From Flaccisagitta enflata (taxonomy: Eukaryota > Chaetognatha > Sagittoidea > Aphragmophora), in contig OZ231127.1 of assembly GCA_965153355.1 (NCBI GenBank), positions 36,146,001 to 36,210,000 of the forward strand: DNA of 64,000 nt. The letters run 5' to 3'. How positions within the stretch are numbered: position 1 is the stretch's first letter; every line of letters begins with the position of its first letter. Made by a program: the position numbers and the translations under genes. This document shows, piece by piece, positions 23,820-34,248 of this stretch. The notes under the pieces are model-generated. The model was given only the letters and a program-made list of their open reading frames with translations. It was not told where the DNA came from and did not search any database.

Positions 23820-26800
23820 TAGTTTAGTTTAGTTTAGTTTAGTTATGTTTAGCCTTAGGAAGACTCTATGAGTCTCATTAAAAAGGCCATCGTAATCTTA
23901 AGAAAAAACTTTGAAACCCACGGCATGCACACCAAAAAATAAAAGAAGAAAAACAACAAAAAAAAAGCTAAACGAGTAATTCATATGCTCTTTGATAACA
24001 TCGTAATTTCTTCTTTTGTATAGGGAAAAAAAAAACTACTAAATATTGCAAAAGAGTTAAAAATTAATTGTTGCGGGACAGTGGTAAAAACTAGTTATAA
24101 GGTAGTAAAAACTAAATATTGCGTGTTAGTTGATCAAAAGCATTCTTGAAGGCATTGAGTGAGCTTGATTGTCGCATTTCAGATGGGAGACTGTTCCATG
24201 TTTGGGGTCCTCTTACACAAAAGAAGTTTTTTCTAAGGTCTAGTCTTGCACGAGGAACTCTCACTGGCATGTATGATTGCTGTTGACGCGTGATTTGTCT
24301 TTCAGGGTTGTCAGTTGTGAACATGGTGGTGAAGTCAATGTCCCAATTACCATGCAGATATTTAAACATTTCTATTGCATCTCCTCTAATTCGTCTCTCT
24401 TCTAGTGTTGTCAGTTGAAGCTGTTGTAGCCTCTCTGGATAAGAGCCATGTACATCACTTATGCGCCGGGTGGCTCTATGCTGAATAGATTCAAGTACAT
24501 TTATATCTTTGGCAAGCCATGGGGACCATGCAGATACAGCATATTCCAGATTAGGTCGAACAAACACTTTGTATATTTGCAGCATGACGTCCCGAGTGTA
24601 GCATGAAAATGATCTATTTATTCTACCAAGAACTTGGTTTGCTTTTTTAGCTGCAATGGCACATTGCAAACCTGGTTTACATGAATCGTCAATAAAAATA
24701 CCAAGATCTCTTTGATCAGAAGTGGTGGAAATGATTTGACCGGCCATGCGGTATTTGAACTTATGATTATGATATCCTAAATGGATGATGAAACACTTAC
24801 TAGCATTAAATTGCATACCCCATTTAATGCTCCATTCTTCAAGTCTGCTTATTATTGTTTGCATTTCTGCAGCAGTAGAATTGTCGTTTACAATTTTTGC
24901 AATTTTTGTGTCATCTGCAAATTTTGACATAAACGCCTCAAAATCACCTAGACACAAATCAATGTCATTTATGAAGATGATGAACAAGATTGGGCCGAGT
25001 ACAGAGCCTTGCACAACAGAACTAAGTACATCAATCCATTCAGATACTGTGCCATTTACTGAAACCCTTTGTTTTCGGTTATGCAGCCATGAACTGATCC
25101 AAGCTATAATTTTGGGGTTTATTTTGTGACATTTCAATTTTTGTATCAGTCTCTGGTGTGGGACTTTGTCAAATGCTTTTGCAAAGTCTAAGTAAAGGAT
25201 ATCTACTGAATGACCAGAGTCTAGTTGTTTTGTGACATAATCTAAATAGGTCACCAAATTTGTGGTTGTGGACCTTTTGGGCATAAACCCATGCTGGGAT
25301 GGTTTTATCAGTTTATTGGAAATGAGATGCGACATAATGCTTTCTTTTAACATTCTCTCTAAGAGTTTGACTACAACACTTGTTAGTGATATAGGTCGGT
25401 AATTTGCTGGATCACTTTTTGAGCCTTTTTTGAATATAGGTATGACGTGGGCTACTTTCCATTCCTCAGGTAGTTGAGCACTATCAAGTGACTCTTTAAA
25501 GAGCAGATACAATGGGTAACTGATTTCTTCAGCCACCTCTATAAGGATTCTTTGGCTAATTCCATCAGGCCCTGGAGAACATGACTTTTTCATATGTTGA
25601 AGCACCTCGACTATCCTCCTGCGAGTAATTATTGGTTCATCCATTTCAGTGCAAGTGAAATCTGGTGGTTGTTCAGGTAGTTGTGGATCTTCAGCTGTGA
25701 ACATTCTGGAATAGTGGTTATTTAGAACATTTGCCGTTTCTTCATCATCGTTGCAAAAGTTGCCACTCTCATCTTTGACGGGGCCAACACTAATTTTATT
25801 ACCTTTTTTAGTGTTTAAGTATGCATAGAAGAGCTTAGGATTCGTTTTCGCATTTTTCGCTATGTTAACTTCATGTCTATGCTTGGCCTTTTTTACAGCT
25901 TTGTGAACCTTTTTTTCCAGAAGTTTGTAAACAAGAAAATCATTTTGATTTTTTGTTCCTCTGTACCTTTTCCAGGCCGCTCTTTTTTGCCTTATTAGTG
26001 TCAATGTCTCTTGTTTTAGCCACGCTGGACGCTTCATTTGTTTCACTAATTTTTTTGGAACATATTTATTGCAAATTTCCGTGAATATGGCCTCAAATGT
26101 AGCCCAATTAGCTTCAATATTGTTAGTGAAATGGTCCCTCCAATGGATTGTGCTCAGCTCATACTTCATTTCCTGAAATCGTGCCTTTGCAAAATTCCAG
26201 ACAGTGTGTTTTGGAATCTTGATAGTGTTATCCGCTTGGATTACTACCTCAAGTGCAGTATGGTCACTATTACCAAGTTTTCCCGCTTCCTTGAGACTCT
26301 GGATCAAATTGGGAACATTTGAGAGAACAAGGTCTAAAATATTTCCTGCTTGGTGTGTAGGAAATGTAACATGCTGATTAAGATGTTTTTCTGAGAGCAC
26401 ATCCAAAAACTCTTGAGTGTGTAAAGTGCCAGTAAGCAGTTCCCAATTGATATCAGGATAGTTGAAATCTCCAACAATGACTGAATTGTCCTTCACTGAG
26501 TTGATGAAGTTGTTTATTTTTGAATTATTTTCAAGCGATGAGTTTGGTGATCTATACACTATGTACATATGTAAGTCTTCCTTGTCCAGTTTGATTCCAA
26601 GGGAAATGGCTTGAATAATATCGAGAGGGGTTGGTATTTCATAGCAGTTTAATTCTTTCTTTGTGTAAACAATTATACCCCCTCCTCTACCATCTGTAGT
26701 GTCTTGTCTGTCTCTTCGTATAAGTAGGTTGTATCCATTGATTATCAAAAACGAGTTTTCTATGCTATCATGCTTGAGCCTTGTTGGACATTACAAGTTG
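23820..26800 (-). mobile_element. 5'-truncated CR1/L2-like non-LTR retrotransposon
   Basis: One long frame (24112-26748) encodes an incomplete endonuclease and a complete reverse transcriptase. The 3' end (minus strand, at about 23820-23846) is a short AACTA pentanucleotide tandem, typical of CR1/L2-type elements, which end in short tandem repeats and not in poly-A. ATTTAGAT occurs at 23812-23819 and 26801-26808 and may be the target duplication. The 5' truncation is common for this class. Confidence 0.85.
24112..26748 (-). CDS. LINE pol: partial endonuclease and reverse transcriptase, 878 codons
   Basis: The protein makes the cDNA and nicks the target during LINE transposition. The endonuclease part starts mid-domain, with GGGIIVYTK (22-30), VGDFNYPDINW (92-102, GDFN catalytic block) and SDH (161-163). 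The reverse transcriptase shows NYRPISL (449-455), YLDFAKAFD (519-527, first catalytic Asp), QGSVLGP (580-586) and FADDTK (610-615, catalytic Asp pair), then a C-terminal part with EYAVSAWSP and LEERRIRGDAIEMF as in CR1/L2/jockey-type proteins. The first codon is TTG because the element is truncated; the frame stays open upstream for about 14 more codons (LKHDSIENSFL...). There is no stop or frameshift, which suggests a recent insertion. It has no N-terminal ORF1. Confidence 0.93.
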   Translation of the reverse strand: MIINGYNLLIRRDRQDTTDGRGGGIIVYTKKELNCYEIPTPLDIIQAISLGIKLDKEDLHMYIVYRSPNSSLENNSKINNFINSVKDNSVIVGDFNYPDINWELLTGTLHTQEFLDVLSEKHLNQHVTFPTHQAGNILDLVLSNVPNLIQSLKEAGKLGNSDHTALEVVIQADNTIKIPKHTVWNFAKARFQEMKYELSTIHWRDHFTNNIEANWATFEAIFTEICNKYVPKKLVKQMKRPAWLKQETLTLIRQKRAAWKRYRGTKNQNDFLVYKLLEKKVHKAVKKAKHRHEVNIAKNAKTNPKLFYAYLNTKKGNKISVGPVKDESGNFCNDDEETANVLNNHYSRMFTAEDPQLPEQPPDFTCTEMDEPIITRRRIVEVLQHMKKSCSPGPDGISQRILIEVAEEISYPLYLLFKESLDSAQLPEEWKVAHVIPIFKKGSKSDPANYRPISLTSVVVKLLERMLKESIMSHLISNKLIKPSQHGFMPKRSTTTNLVTYLDYVTKQLDSGHSVDILYLDFAKAFDKVPHQRLIQKLKCHKINPKIIAWISSWLHNRKQRVSVNGTVSEWIDVLSSVVQGSVLGPILFIIFINDIDLCLGDFEAFMSKFADDTKIAKIVNDNSTAAEMQTIISRLEEWSIKWGMQFNASKCFIIHLGYHNHKFKYRMAGQIISTTSDQRDLGIFIDDSCKPGLQCAIAAKKANQVLGRINRSFSCYTRDVMLQIYKVFVRPNLEYAVSAWSPWLAKDINVLESIQHRATRRISDVHGSYPERLQQLQLTTLEERRIRGDAIEMFKYLHGNWDIDFTTMFTTDNPERQITRQQQSYMPVRVPRARLDLRKNFFCVRGPQTWNSLPSEMRQSSSLNAFKNAFDQLTRNI

Positions 26801-26843
26801 ATTTAGATCAAATCATCCATGCAAATTGATATAATCTCAAATA

Positions 26844-27020
26844 CAGTTGAACCCCGCTCTAACGGATTACAGGGGACCAGCAATTTTCTTCTGTTGTAGC
26901 CAGACTTCTGTTATTGCCAATAAAGAAAATATAATAAATCAACTTGATGGGACCATGAATTTGCATCTGTTGTAGGCGGAATTCCATTGGTGGCGGGTCC
27001 GTTAGAGCGGGGTTCAACTG
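26844..27020. mobile_element. 177-bp TA-flanked MITE (Tc1/mariner- or pogo-like)
   Basis: The ends are CAGTTGAACCCCGCTCTAAC in inverted orientation with TA on both sides (26842-26843, 27021-27022). A TA duplication is the Tc1/mariner hallmark by family knowledge. It sits in the right arm of the CAGGG-ended element. Related ends occur near 283, 14272 and 31617-31774. Confidence 0.85.
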
Positions 27021-27022
27021 TA

Positions 27023-27300
27023 TCAATATTTTCAATGATAAAACATAATTTAAGGGCCCCTAATTCAGTTAGATTTGAGCTCTTGTTAAGGTGATATATA
27101 AATTCTGATAATATTTTTTGAATTTGTTGACAGTATCCTAAAATGTTTTGTATTTTCTAAAGTTTTTTCCATTTAATCCTCTTGATTTTTTTTGTTTCTT
27201 AAAAGAAAAAAAAAACAAAGAAATTTCAAAATACATCAGTGCTAGGTTGTAAGTCTTGAAGGCAAACATTTAAACACTTTTCAAAGTAATGTATTAATGA
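27023..27300. other. AT-rich interior of the CAGGG-ended element
   Basis: No frame or repeat of note; ends in a G-rich subterminal block (27325-27385). Confidence 0.4.
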
Positions 27301-27727
27301 CATAGAATTGACAATTTAAACAGTGACAGGGGGGGGAGGGGCACAGGGGGAAGGGGGCCCGGCCATATGGGCCAGAGGCGGGGCCCGCCATTTCTCTCCA
27401 CGGCCCTGCCGACAGACCAACAGACCGCCCGACGGACACATCCAGATATAGAGATGCGTTTGCGCACCTAAAGAGATGTAGCTTTATAAAGAAGAGAAGT
27501 TTGTTGCTACAGCGAGTTCATTCAGGTGGGGATTACACTGTTCCCTGATATCTTAAACACTGCCACATGATAGAGTCAAAAATTAAGAAATTGTTTGCTA
27601 CTTGGTTGCAATGTACTCATATGCGTCTTGTTAGATGTCATCAAACGATTTCTTTTCTCAAAGTGATGAAGCAAATAGGGTTAATTGGCCATTTGCATTC
27701 GGCCTTTTTTCGCACTAAACCTCTTTT

Positions 27728-28242
27728 GGGCAGCGGCCCCGAAGGGGTCGATGACCTATGCTTTCACACATATGGGGGATTTTCTCCTTCTCCTCCTCCA
27801 TCTTCTTCGTCCCCCCCTCAAATCCCAGTCTCGAGGCCCAAATTCCAGTCTCAAGGCCAAAATCCCAGTCCCGAGGCCCAAATTCCAGCCTTGAGGCCCA
27901 AATCCTAGCCTCAAAGCCCAAATCCTAGCCTGGAAACCCAAATCCCAGCCTGGAGGCCCAAATCTAAGCCTCGAGGTTCAAACCTCAGCCAAGAGGCCCA
28001 GATCCCCGCCAAGAGGCCCAAATCTCAGCCTCGAGGCTAGGATTTGGGCTTTGAGGATAGGATTTGGGCCTCAAGGCTGGAATTTGAGCCTCGGGACTGG
28101 GATTTTGGCCTTGAGACTGGATTTTGGGCCTCGAGACTGGGATTTGAGGGGGAGGGACGGAGAAGATGGAGGAGGAGGAGAAGGAGAAAATCCCCCATAT
28201 GTGTGAAAGCATAGGTCATCGACCCCTTCGGGGCCGCTGCCC
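27728..28242. mobile_element. Family C copy C2, nearly complete hairpin
   Basis: The ends GGGCAGCGGCCCCGAAGGGG and reverse, then CGATGACCTATGCTTTCACA and ATGGGGGATTTTCTCCTTCT on both sides. The minisatellite core (AGGCCCAAATCCCAGCCTCG type) is also inverted about position 27985-28030, so almost the whole 515 bases fold back. The sequence just right of it (28243-28322, GGGCACGGGTACCGCTGACC ... CGCTTTTGCGACTATT) recurs beside other family C copies. Confidence 0.85.
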
Positions 28243-28322
28243 TGCTCCCCCTTCAACTTCCAGCACAAGCTACTCAGCAGGGCACGGGTACCGCTGACCA
28301 TCTAACGCTTTTGCGACTATTT

Positions 28323-28909
28323 ACCTTCTTTAGAAATGCGAAATTGGGTTTGAAATTCAGAACGCGAACGTAGCTCCCAAACAACATCTACTGCCATTTC
28401 ATTTTATGAAATTTGGAAGTCACTAAGATGCATATGCTTATGCAAATTGCTAAATTAGTCGATCAGACTATCTCACATATGAAAAGTCAATCTTTGAAAG
28501 GCGTGCCGCAATGAGCCGCTTGACAGGCGAAACTGAAAAGATGTGGGTCAGTCAATGACAGGCGGAGACATTTCGCCGCATGACCGGTAGATCTTGCTGA
28601 TTACATGAGTACATGACGCATGTCTCTCAGTACGATGAAACATTGGTGGTATAACGAGAGAAGCCGAACGAACAGATTTGAATTTGAATACTAAGTAGCG
28701 TACCCGTAACTTTTTTTCATTTTTCATATTTTCATATGAACTGGTCTTCGCCTCGTCACCACAGTACGAGGAATTGAAATGCGCTAAATATAATCTTGTT
28801 ATTATGATTTCCATGAACACGCCGGCCCTGATCCAAATATCTTGTTACTGTTTTGGGGGAAAGCCATCCATGTTCGCCGCTTAATCGTAACTAGGGAATG
28901 TGTTGTAAT

Positions 28910-28912
<3 letters not shown>
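28323..28912. other. Intergenic, no recognised feature
   Basis: A 90-codon minus-strand frame (28548-28820) has no recognisable domain. No repeats seen. Confidence 0.4.
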
Positions 28913-28973
<61 letters not shown>

Positions 28974-28980
28974 TCATCAT
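28913..28980. repeat. (CGT)n trinucleotide microsatellite
   Basis: About 20 units of CGT ending in CAT; the poly-Asp frame is a repeat translation. Confidence 0.95.
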
Positions 28981-30139
28981 CTTCGCACCATTTACGGATG
29001 TAAACTGGATGAAAGTTCTTTCGGTTTAACTTCAAGATAAAATTCTTTTTACCGCTTTTGATAAAGCAGCAAGGCCAGCAGATGTCCAGAGATGCGTCCT
29101 CTTTAGATGTAAGATAATAAGATGATTAGGCTAAATGAGTAATGTATTGAGATATTGGAATGTGAGTACATACCACACCCTCTACATCCCCCAACAACCT
29201 TGGATGTAAATAGATAAAGAAACAAAGAGATACTCAACAAATATCAGACAATTTAGCAGAAAAAAACATAAAAAGCTTAAAAAGCATAAAAACATGCTTC
29301 TCATTGGCCAAATGAGATGAGATTTTTACAGTAGTGTTCCAATAACTTTCCTCTTCTACAATTGACATTTCATCGAACTGGGCCCACATGAAGTATGCTT
29401 TTCATGTCATTTATTCTTATGTGCTTTTCCGTCAAAATACGCAATGAAAAATATCGCAAAACTCTCCAACGGACCTTCAGACAACCGACGGACTGCCCTC
29501 TCATGAAGATGCGAGGGCGCAACTTAAAATGTTTCCTGACGGGGAAGTGGAAGTCAAAATGAAAGGATCCTACAGGATCGCGTGTGTTGTATGGAATTGA
29601 AACAACAATGAGGAAACAATCGAAAACGCTCGAAAGAAGGACCCGAGAAACTAACCTTCGTTCAACGAGGAAGTAGATTATGGTCAGACATATATAGCAG
29701 GGACCTAGGTCGCGTGCGGATAGGAAGAAGCACGAATGCAGTAGCAACTGTTATTACTATCAAACACGCGGAGAAAGGCATTTGTTTTTACAGCTCTACG
29801 GACAGACGAAGTTTCTTACCAAATGTCAAATATTCATCTTCTGAATAAATGAGTAAATGAATGAATGAATGAACGAGCGATTGAAAGAATGACAGTAGGA
29901 ACCAGTGAATGAATTGATTAAAGAATGAATGAAAGAATGAAAAAATCAAATTGAATGAATAAATGAATGTATAAATAAATGAGTGAATAAATGAATTATT
30001 GAATAAGAAAAGAAATTGCAGTACTGATTTTCTGTTTGAATAGAATGTAATGAATGAAATATAAACTTATTTACATTAGACGAACTTTTTACTGAAAGAA
30101 AACCTGCAAAAACCTGCAAAAAAGTAAAGAATAGGACTT
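28981..30139. other. Intergenic, weak (GAAT)n only
   Basis: Degenerate GAAT repeats at about 29848-30005, and a GACAACCGACGGACTGCCC fragment near 29475 ending GCGCAACTTAAAA that looks like a worn family A/E end. No gene. Confidence 0.45.
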
Positions 30140-30226
30140 TGTGAGTGATAAACCAACCGACTAACAGACAAACCAACCAACTAGCTGACTGACCGAAAAA
30201 AAGCTTGTAGAGTCGCCTAGCAAGCC
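30140..30226 (+). repeat. Family A-type end (AGTCGC subtype)
   Basis: A degenerate ACCAACCGACTAACAGACA run ends in TAGAGTCGCCTAGCAAGCCACTAAAAAC. Confidence 0.55.
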
Positions 30227-30525
30227 ACTAAAAACAAGGCGCAAAGACTGACAGAGGGAGATTATCAACCTTGGACGAAGGTTCAATAGTGGTGCATTTA
30301 GTCTATGAATTTTAGCGACTTCAATTACGCAACTTCAACTTTCTCATTCTTCCAGAAACACCATTGGGTTTCGATTTCACTGCTAGTACTTTATCTCAAG
30401 CACAATTGCAAACCTTGTCCGCGACTTATCATGCTGAGGGGCGTAACCTAATTTGAAACCTCCTCCCTAAAGGAGGCCTTTTCCTTTTCAATTCAAGAAG
30501 CGAGAAGTTGTCCGCTTAACCTGTT

Positions 30526-30663
30526 TTCAGTCGCGTGCTACATGACTCTACACCCCGCTTTGTACGTTCGTCTGTTTGTCTGTCCATCCGTCCGCTCCGT
30601 CCATCCATCTGTCCGTCCGTCTTACCGTTCGTTCATCCGTCCGTCCATCCATCCGTCCGCTCG
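30526..30663 (-). repeat. Reverse family A-type head with long (GTCC)n run
   Basis: TTCAGTCGCGTGCTACATGA then about 110 bases of GTCCGTCCATCC-type tetranucleotides. Confidence 0.75.
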
Positions 30664-31616
30664 CTATTTAAAAATGTGATGGACTGACCGATGGACCAAC
30701 AGACCAAACAACACGGCAATACGTGTATGTAAGATAACGAATCGTCGTCGCAACCACCGGTATACTAGAACCGGCACCATGACGCCCAAACTGGCCAAAG
30801 TGGTTATCAAAAATTAAGGCAAAATTGTTTGTTTTTGCTCCACTGCATTATACTCTTTCTTCGTCATGAAAATACAAGTTTGTTTCAAGTATGTAAGATA
30901 TGTTCTTTTTAGTTGCGTGTCGGTTGGTCCGTCGGTCCGTCGGTCTGTTGGCCTGTAACTTTTCCAAAATGTGAGCATTTTCTCACTTTATCCTCGCTAT
31001 ATACTTCACACTATACACACTCACTGTATTGCTCCTGCCCACCCATCCGAGACTGTGGGGTCCGTGTTTAAGGCCTTGTTAGTCGCAAACTAGTAACTGT
31101 GTGAGAAGCATTGTGTCTTTGTGTGTCCATCCCTCGGTCCGTCGGTCAGTCGGCCAGAGGAGGGGGGAAGGGTTTTACGCCCCTACCCACTCGTAACCCC
31201 GCGTAACTTTCTTTATGAATTCGCATTGTTTTGTTGCAATTTCCACGAAGTAAATGACAAAATTGTTATGAGCGTATCGTTGTTTCCGCCTTTTTTGAGC
31301 AGATGCGAAACAGCTGTTTCATTAACAATATTTTTTTCAAAGCATTCTAGGTTCGTTGGAAATAACACTGAAAAGGAAATGTGCTGCATTTCTCTACCAG
31401 TCAAAATTTAAAAGTATGTTTATTTAGCTTTAAAGATTCAGCAAAAAAATCGAGAAAGAATGACATTTAGAGAGAAACGGACGGCGAGACTGGAAAATGT
31501 GGGAGTGAAGTGGAGAAAGGGACGACGCGTGACGAAGTATGAGAGAGATACAAAGACCAGAACAGCTGCTAGATGAACCACGGGAAACACTGCTGGATTA
31601 AGTAGTTTAGATCATA
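30664..31616. other. Intergenic with worn family A fragments
   Basis: TTTAGTTGCGTGTCGGTTGGTCC-type sequence at about 30910-31090 and a GTCGGTCAGTCGG run near 31140. Short frames have no recognisable domains. Confidence 0.45.
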
Positions 31617-31774
31617 CAGTTGATAATCACTCTAACGAACTTTAAGAGATATACTATTTCATTGTCATTGTAGTCAATATAGAATTGAGGGGAGTTTGTC
31701 AAAGAGACCAAGAGTTTTATTCTTTATAGGCGAATTCTCATTGCAGGCGTTTTCGTTAGACCGTTATACAACTG
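31617..31774. mobile_element. Diverged CAGTTGA-ended MITE
   Basis: Starts CAGTTGATAATCACTCTAAC after a TA and ends CGTTAGACCGTTATACAACTG; the ends are imperfect inverted repeats of the 26844-27020 type. The right flank is TG and not TA, so it is an old copy. Confidence 0.55.
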
Positions 31775-32124
31775 TGTCACTATTTTGCCAAAAAGCGAAT
31801 CGGAAAAATGAAAACTAGGCGGTTTGCTAAAAGTTTGAAAAAATTTACTTCAAAAAGTTCTAGTTCGTCTAAAACACAATACTTATAGGCAGCGGCGTAT
31901 CTGAGCCAAGACTATAGCAGCTGCCACCTCCAATCTATGTCCCGACATAGTTTCTGTCCGACCTATATATTACTATATGTTACTATCATTGACTAAACCC
32001 TACTTTATATAACTATATATACGATGGTTATATGATGGTAGAATGATGCAGAGTGAAGAAGAAAGCAGACTGAAGTATGGCATGGATCCATCAAAAACCA
32101 TCAAAAACAAGTTTCAAGTTCTCT

Positions 32125-32130
<6 letters not shown>

Positions 32131-32190
<60 letters not shown>
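32131..32190. repeat. (CT)n microsatellite
   Basis: About 30 pure CT units directly joined to the minisatellite that follows. Confidence 0.97.
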
Positions 32191-32193
<3 letters not shown>

Positions 32194-32603
32194 GGCTCAA
32201 ATCCCAGCCTGGAGGCTCAAATCCCGGCCTCGAGGCTCAAATCCCAGCCTCGAGGCTCAAATCCCAGTCTCGAGGCTCAAATCCTAACCTCAAGGCTCAA
32301 ATCCCAGCCTTGAGGCTCAAATCCCAGCCTCGAGGCTCAAATCCCAGTCTGGAGGACCAAATCCTAGTCTTGAGGCTCAAATCCCAGCCCCAAGGCTCAA
32401 ATCCCAGCCTTCTGGCTCAAATCCCAGCCTCAAGGCCCCGATGCCAGCCTCCAGGCCCTAATCCCAGCCTTGAGGCTCAAATAAAAACAGCATGGGTCAT
32501 CGGTCCCTTCGGGGCCGCTGCCCCTCTAACCACCTCACACCCACATACACTCACATAGGGGCAACGGGTACCGCTGACCATCTAACGCTTTTGCGACTAT
32601 TTT
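32191..32603. mobile_element. Family C copy C4, left end replaced by (CT)n
   Basis: A regular 20-bp minisatellite (AGGCTCAAATCCCAGCCTCG) runs 32191-32480 and ends in the family C right terminus, GGTCATCGGTCCCTTCGGGG then CCGCTGCCCC (to 32523). The associated tail CGGGTACCGCTGACCATCTA ... GCGACTATT follows (to 32603). Confidence 0.8.
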
Positions 32604-33179
32604 TCTTCTTGTTCTCTCTCTTTTCTTAGCTCTCCCATTGTCCGAAATTTTTCTTGTCCGAAATTTTACAGCTGCCGCGGCAGCTGCGGAAGCCCCCTCA
32701 TATACGCCGCTGCTTATAGGAACATAGCAGGACTAAAATGTTCTAATCTGCGTTTGAATTTCGATAAAAGGAACATCAAAATACTGATAGGCCTATGGGT
32801 TTAATTCGTTGAAATGCGCCTTATGGAGAGTGAATCAACATTGTCGTTACAAAAGGAGGCTAGAATTCTCCAAAAAAGCATAAAAGCCTTGCCTTGCAAC
32901 TTGCAAGCTTTCAATGATATTTACTACGGACTCCGAAATGTGTTTGACGAAAAGTGCAAAGCTTGTGGTTGTGTCATCAAGTTGCCACGACGTAATTTTC
33001 AGTCCTGCATGTGATCACTGGTCATCCCACTTTCCTCTTTCCCTCCCCCTCCCCCACCCCCCCCCCACAAAAACTCGACAGTTAATTATGAGCGCACGTC
33101 ACCGAATTTCTATCAAAATCTCTCCCCTTTCCTCGCTCCTCTTTCTCCGAAAATTAAGTTTTAAATAGCTGTGGCAAAA
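32604..33179. other. Intergenic, no supported gene
   Basis: A 66-codon frame (32814-33014) includes CKACGC but matches nothing I recognise. C-rich run near 33050-33065. Confidence 0.4.
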
Positions 33180-33334
33180 AACAAGGCCGGATACACGGCC
33201 AATTCCAGTCGCGGACGGGTGGGCAGGGGCGGAAATTTCCCACTTTTCGACTCGTGCTCACCGACGGACCAACGGACCAACGGACGGACGGACAAAGCCT
33301 CTTATAGAGTCGCTTGTCCGCGACTAAAAAAAAA
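33180..33334 (+). repeat. Family A repeat, compact full-length copy
   Basis: AACAAGGCCGGATACACGGC at the start, inverted pair AGTCGCGGAC / GTCCGCGACT around a (GGACCAAC)n run, and an A-rich end. At 155 bases it is a good family reference. Confidence 0.85.
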
Positions 33335-33808
33335 CACTTTAGAACCACATCGATATCCTATGTAAAGTTCGTTTACACTGAGTATCACCGAGGCCATCAC
33401 CTAAAGCCACCACGTCCGCGCTACGTTCGACACCGAGAATGAATCTTTGGGTCGTATATTTTCATTTTTGAGGATTGACATTTGCTGTATTTATTGTATT
33501 CGTCAGCACATCGTCGGAAAGTCGAGTGCTTATCCAAGGGAATCCACCCTGGATGACGACGCAATCATCTTCAAACTGAGACTCGGTTGTTCGAGAGAAA
33601 AACAAGGCCGGATACTCAGTCGTGGGCGGGTGGGCAGGGACACTGATATTTTCAAGAGCAAAAGTATAAAATCAAATGGATCTTTTCTAAAGCCCAAAAA
33701 TATACTTGCAGTGTGCTATGGGAAATGAAACTTTGACTCAAGCAGCTACAATTTGAATTTTATCCTTCTAGATGGACTAAGAAGTGATTTCTGAGCATAA
33801 TTGCTCCT
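33335..33808. other. Intergenic with a family A start fragment
   Basis: AACAAGGCCGGATACTCAGT at about 33600-33650. No gene. Confidence 0.45.
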
Positions 33809-33817
33809 GCCCAGTGA

Positions 33818-34173
33818 GCAAGCCAGAGTGTCCAAAAAACAAAAGTACCCCATTGAACCCCAATTTTACAACTCCTTTTCAAAAAAGCTTTCTGACGACA
33901 ACTTTCAAATGGAATGGGAACCTTTTACAGGGTGACCTTGAAGTTGCCATAGGATTGCATGGTAAACTAGCTATAAGAAAATTTTGTTAGCTAGTTTACC
34001 ACGCAATCCTATGGAACTTCAAGGACACCCGATAACAGGTTCCCAATCCATTTGAATGTTGTACAGCGGCTTGTTTGAAAGATTTTTTGAAAAGAAATCT
34101 TAAACTTTTGGAAAAGAATTGTGAAATCAGGGTGCATTGGGGTACTTCAGCTTTTTTGAGCACTCTGGCTTGC
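33818..34173. mobile_element. 356-bp hairpin element inside a family A repeat
   Basis: The arms GCAAGCCAGAGTG...GGTAAACTAGCTA and their reverse meet near 33980. The sequence to the right (34177-34248, CTGCCCAGCCGCATTTCCGC ... CCGTGTATCTGGCCTTGTT) and a TTGCTCCTGCCCAGT stub to the left are reverse family A. No clear target duplication. Confidence 0.75.
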
Positions 34174-34176
34174 GTA

Positions 34177-34248
34177 CTGCCCAGCCGCATTTCCGCCCCT
34201 GCCCACCCTCAAGCGGCTACTTTTTGGCCGTGTATCTGGCCTTGTTCT
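34177..34248 (-). repeat. Reverse family A fragment
   Basis: Ends GGCCGTGTATCTGGCCTTGT, the reverse of the family A start. Confidence 0.75.

Larger units (their letters stand above)
23665..27408. mobile_element. CAGGG-ended hAT-like element split by a LINE
   Basis: The ends are CAGGGCCGTGGAGAG in inverted orientation (23665 and 27408) with GC-rich subterminal GGGCCC blocks, and the flanks share CCGACAG (23658-23664 and 27409-27415; 7 bases identical, 8 expected for hAT). Without the LINE the element would be about 760 bases, including a TA-flanked MITE. It has no transposase. Confidence 0.8.
23601..27475 (+). repeat. Family E short repeat interrupted by nested insertions
   Basis: The left part (23601-23664, AAGGCCAAGTAGGCCAATAA ... 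GCGTTACCCGACAG) and right part (27409-27475, CCGACAGACCAACAGACC ... TGCGCACCTAAAG) together rebuild the repeat seen intact at 1112-1223. The interruption falls in the ACCGACC run. Confidence 0.85.

Noticed and set aside
24785-25129. 114-codon plus-strand frame
   Set aside because: It is the antisense shadow of the LINE reverse transcriptase.
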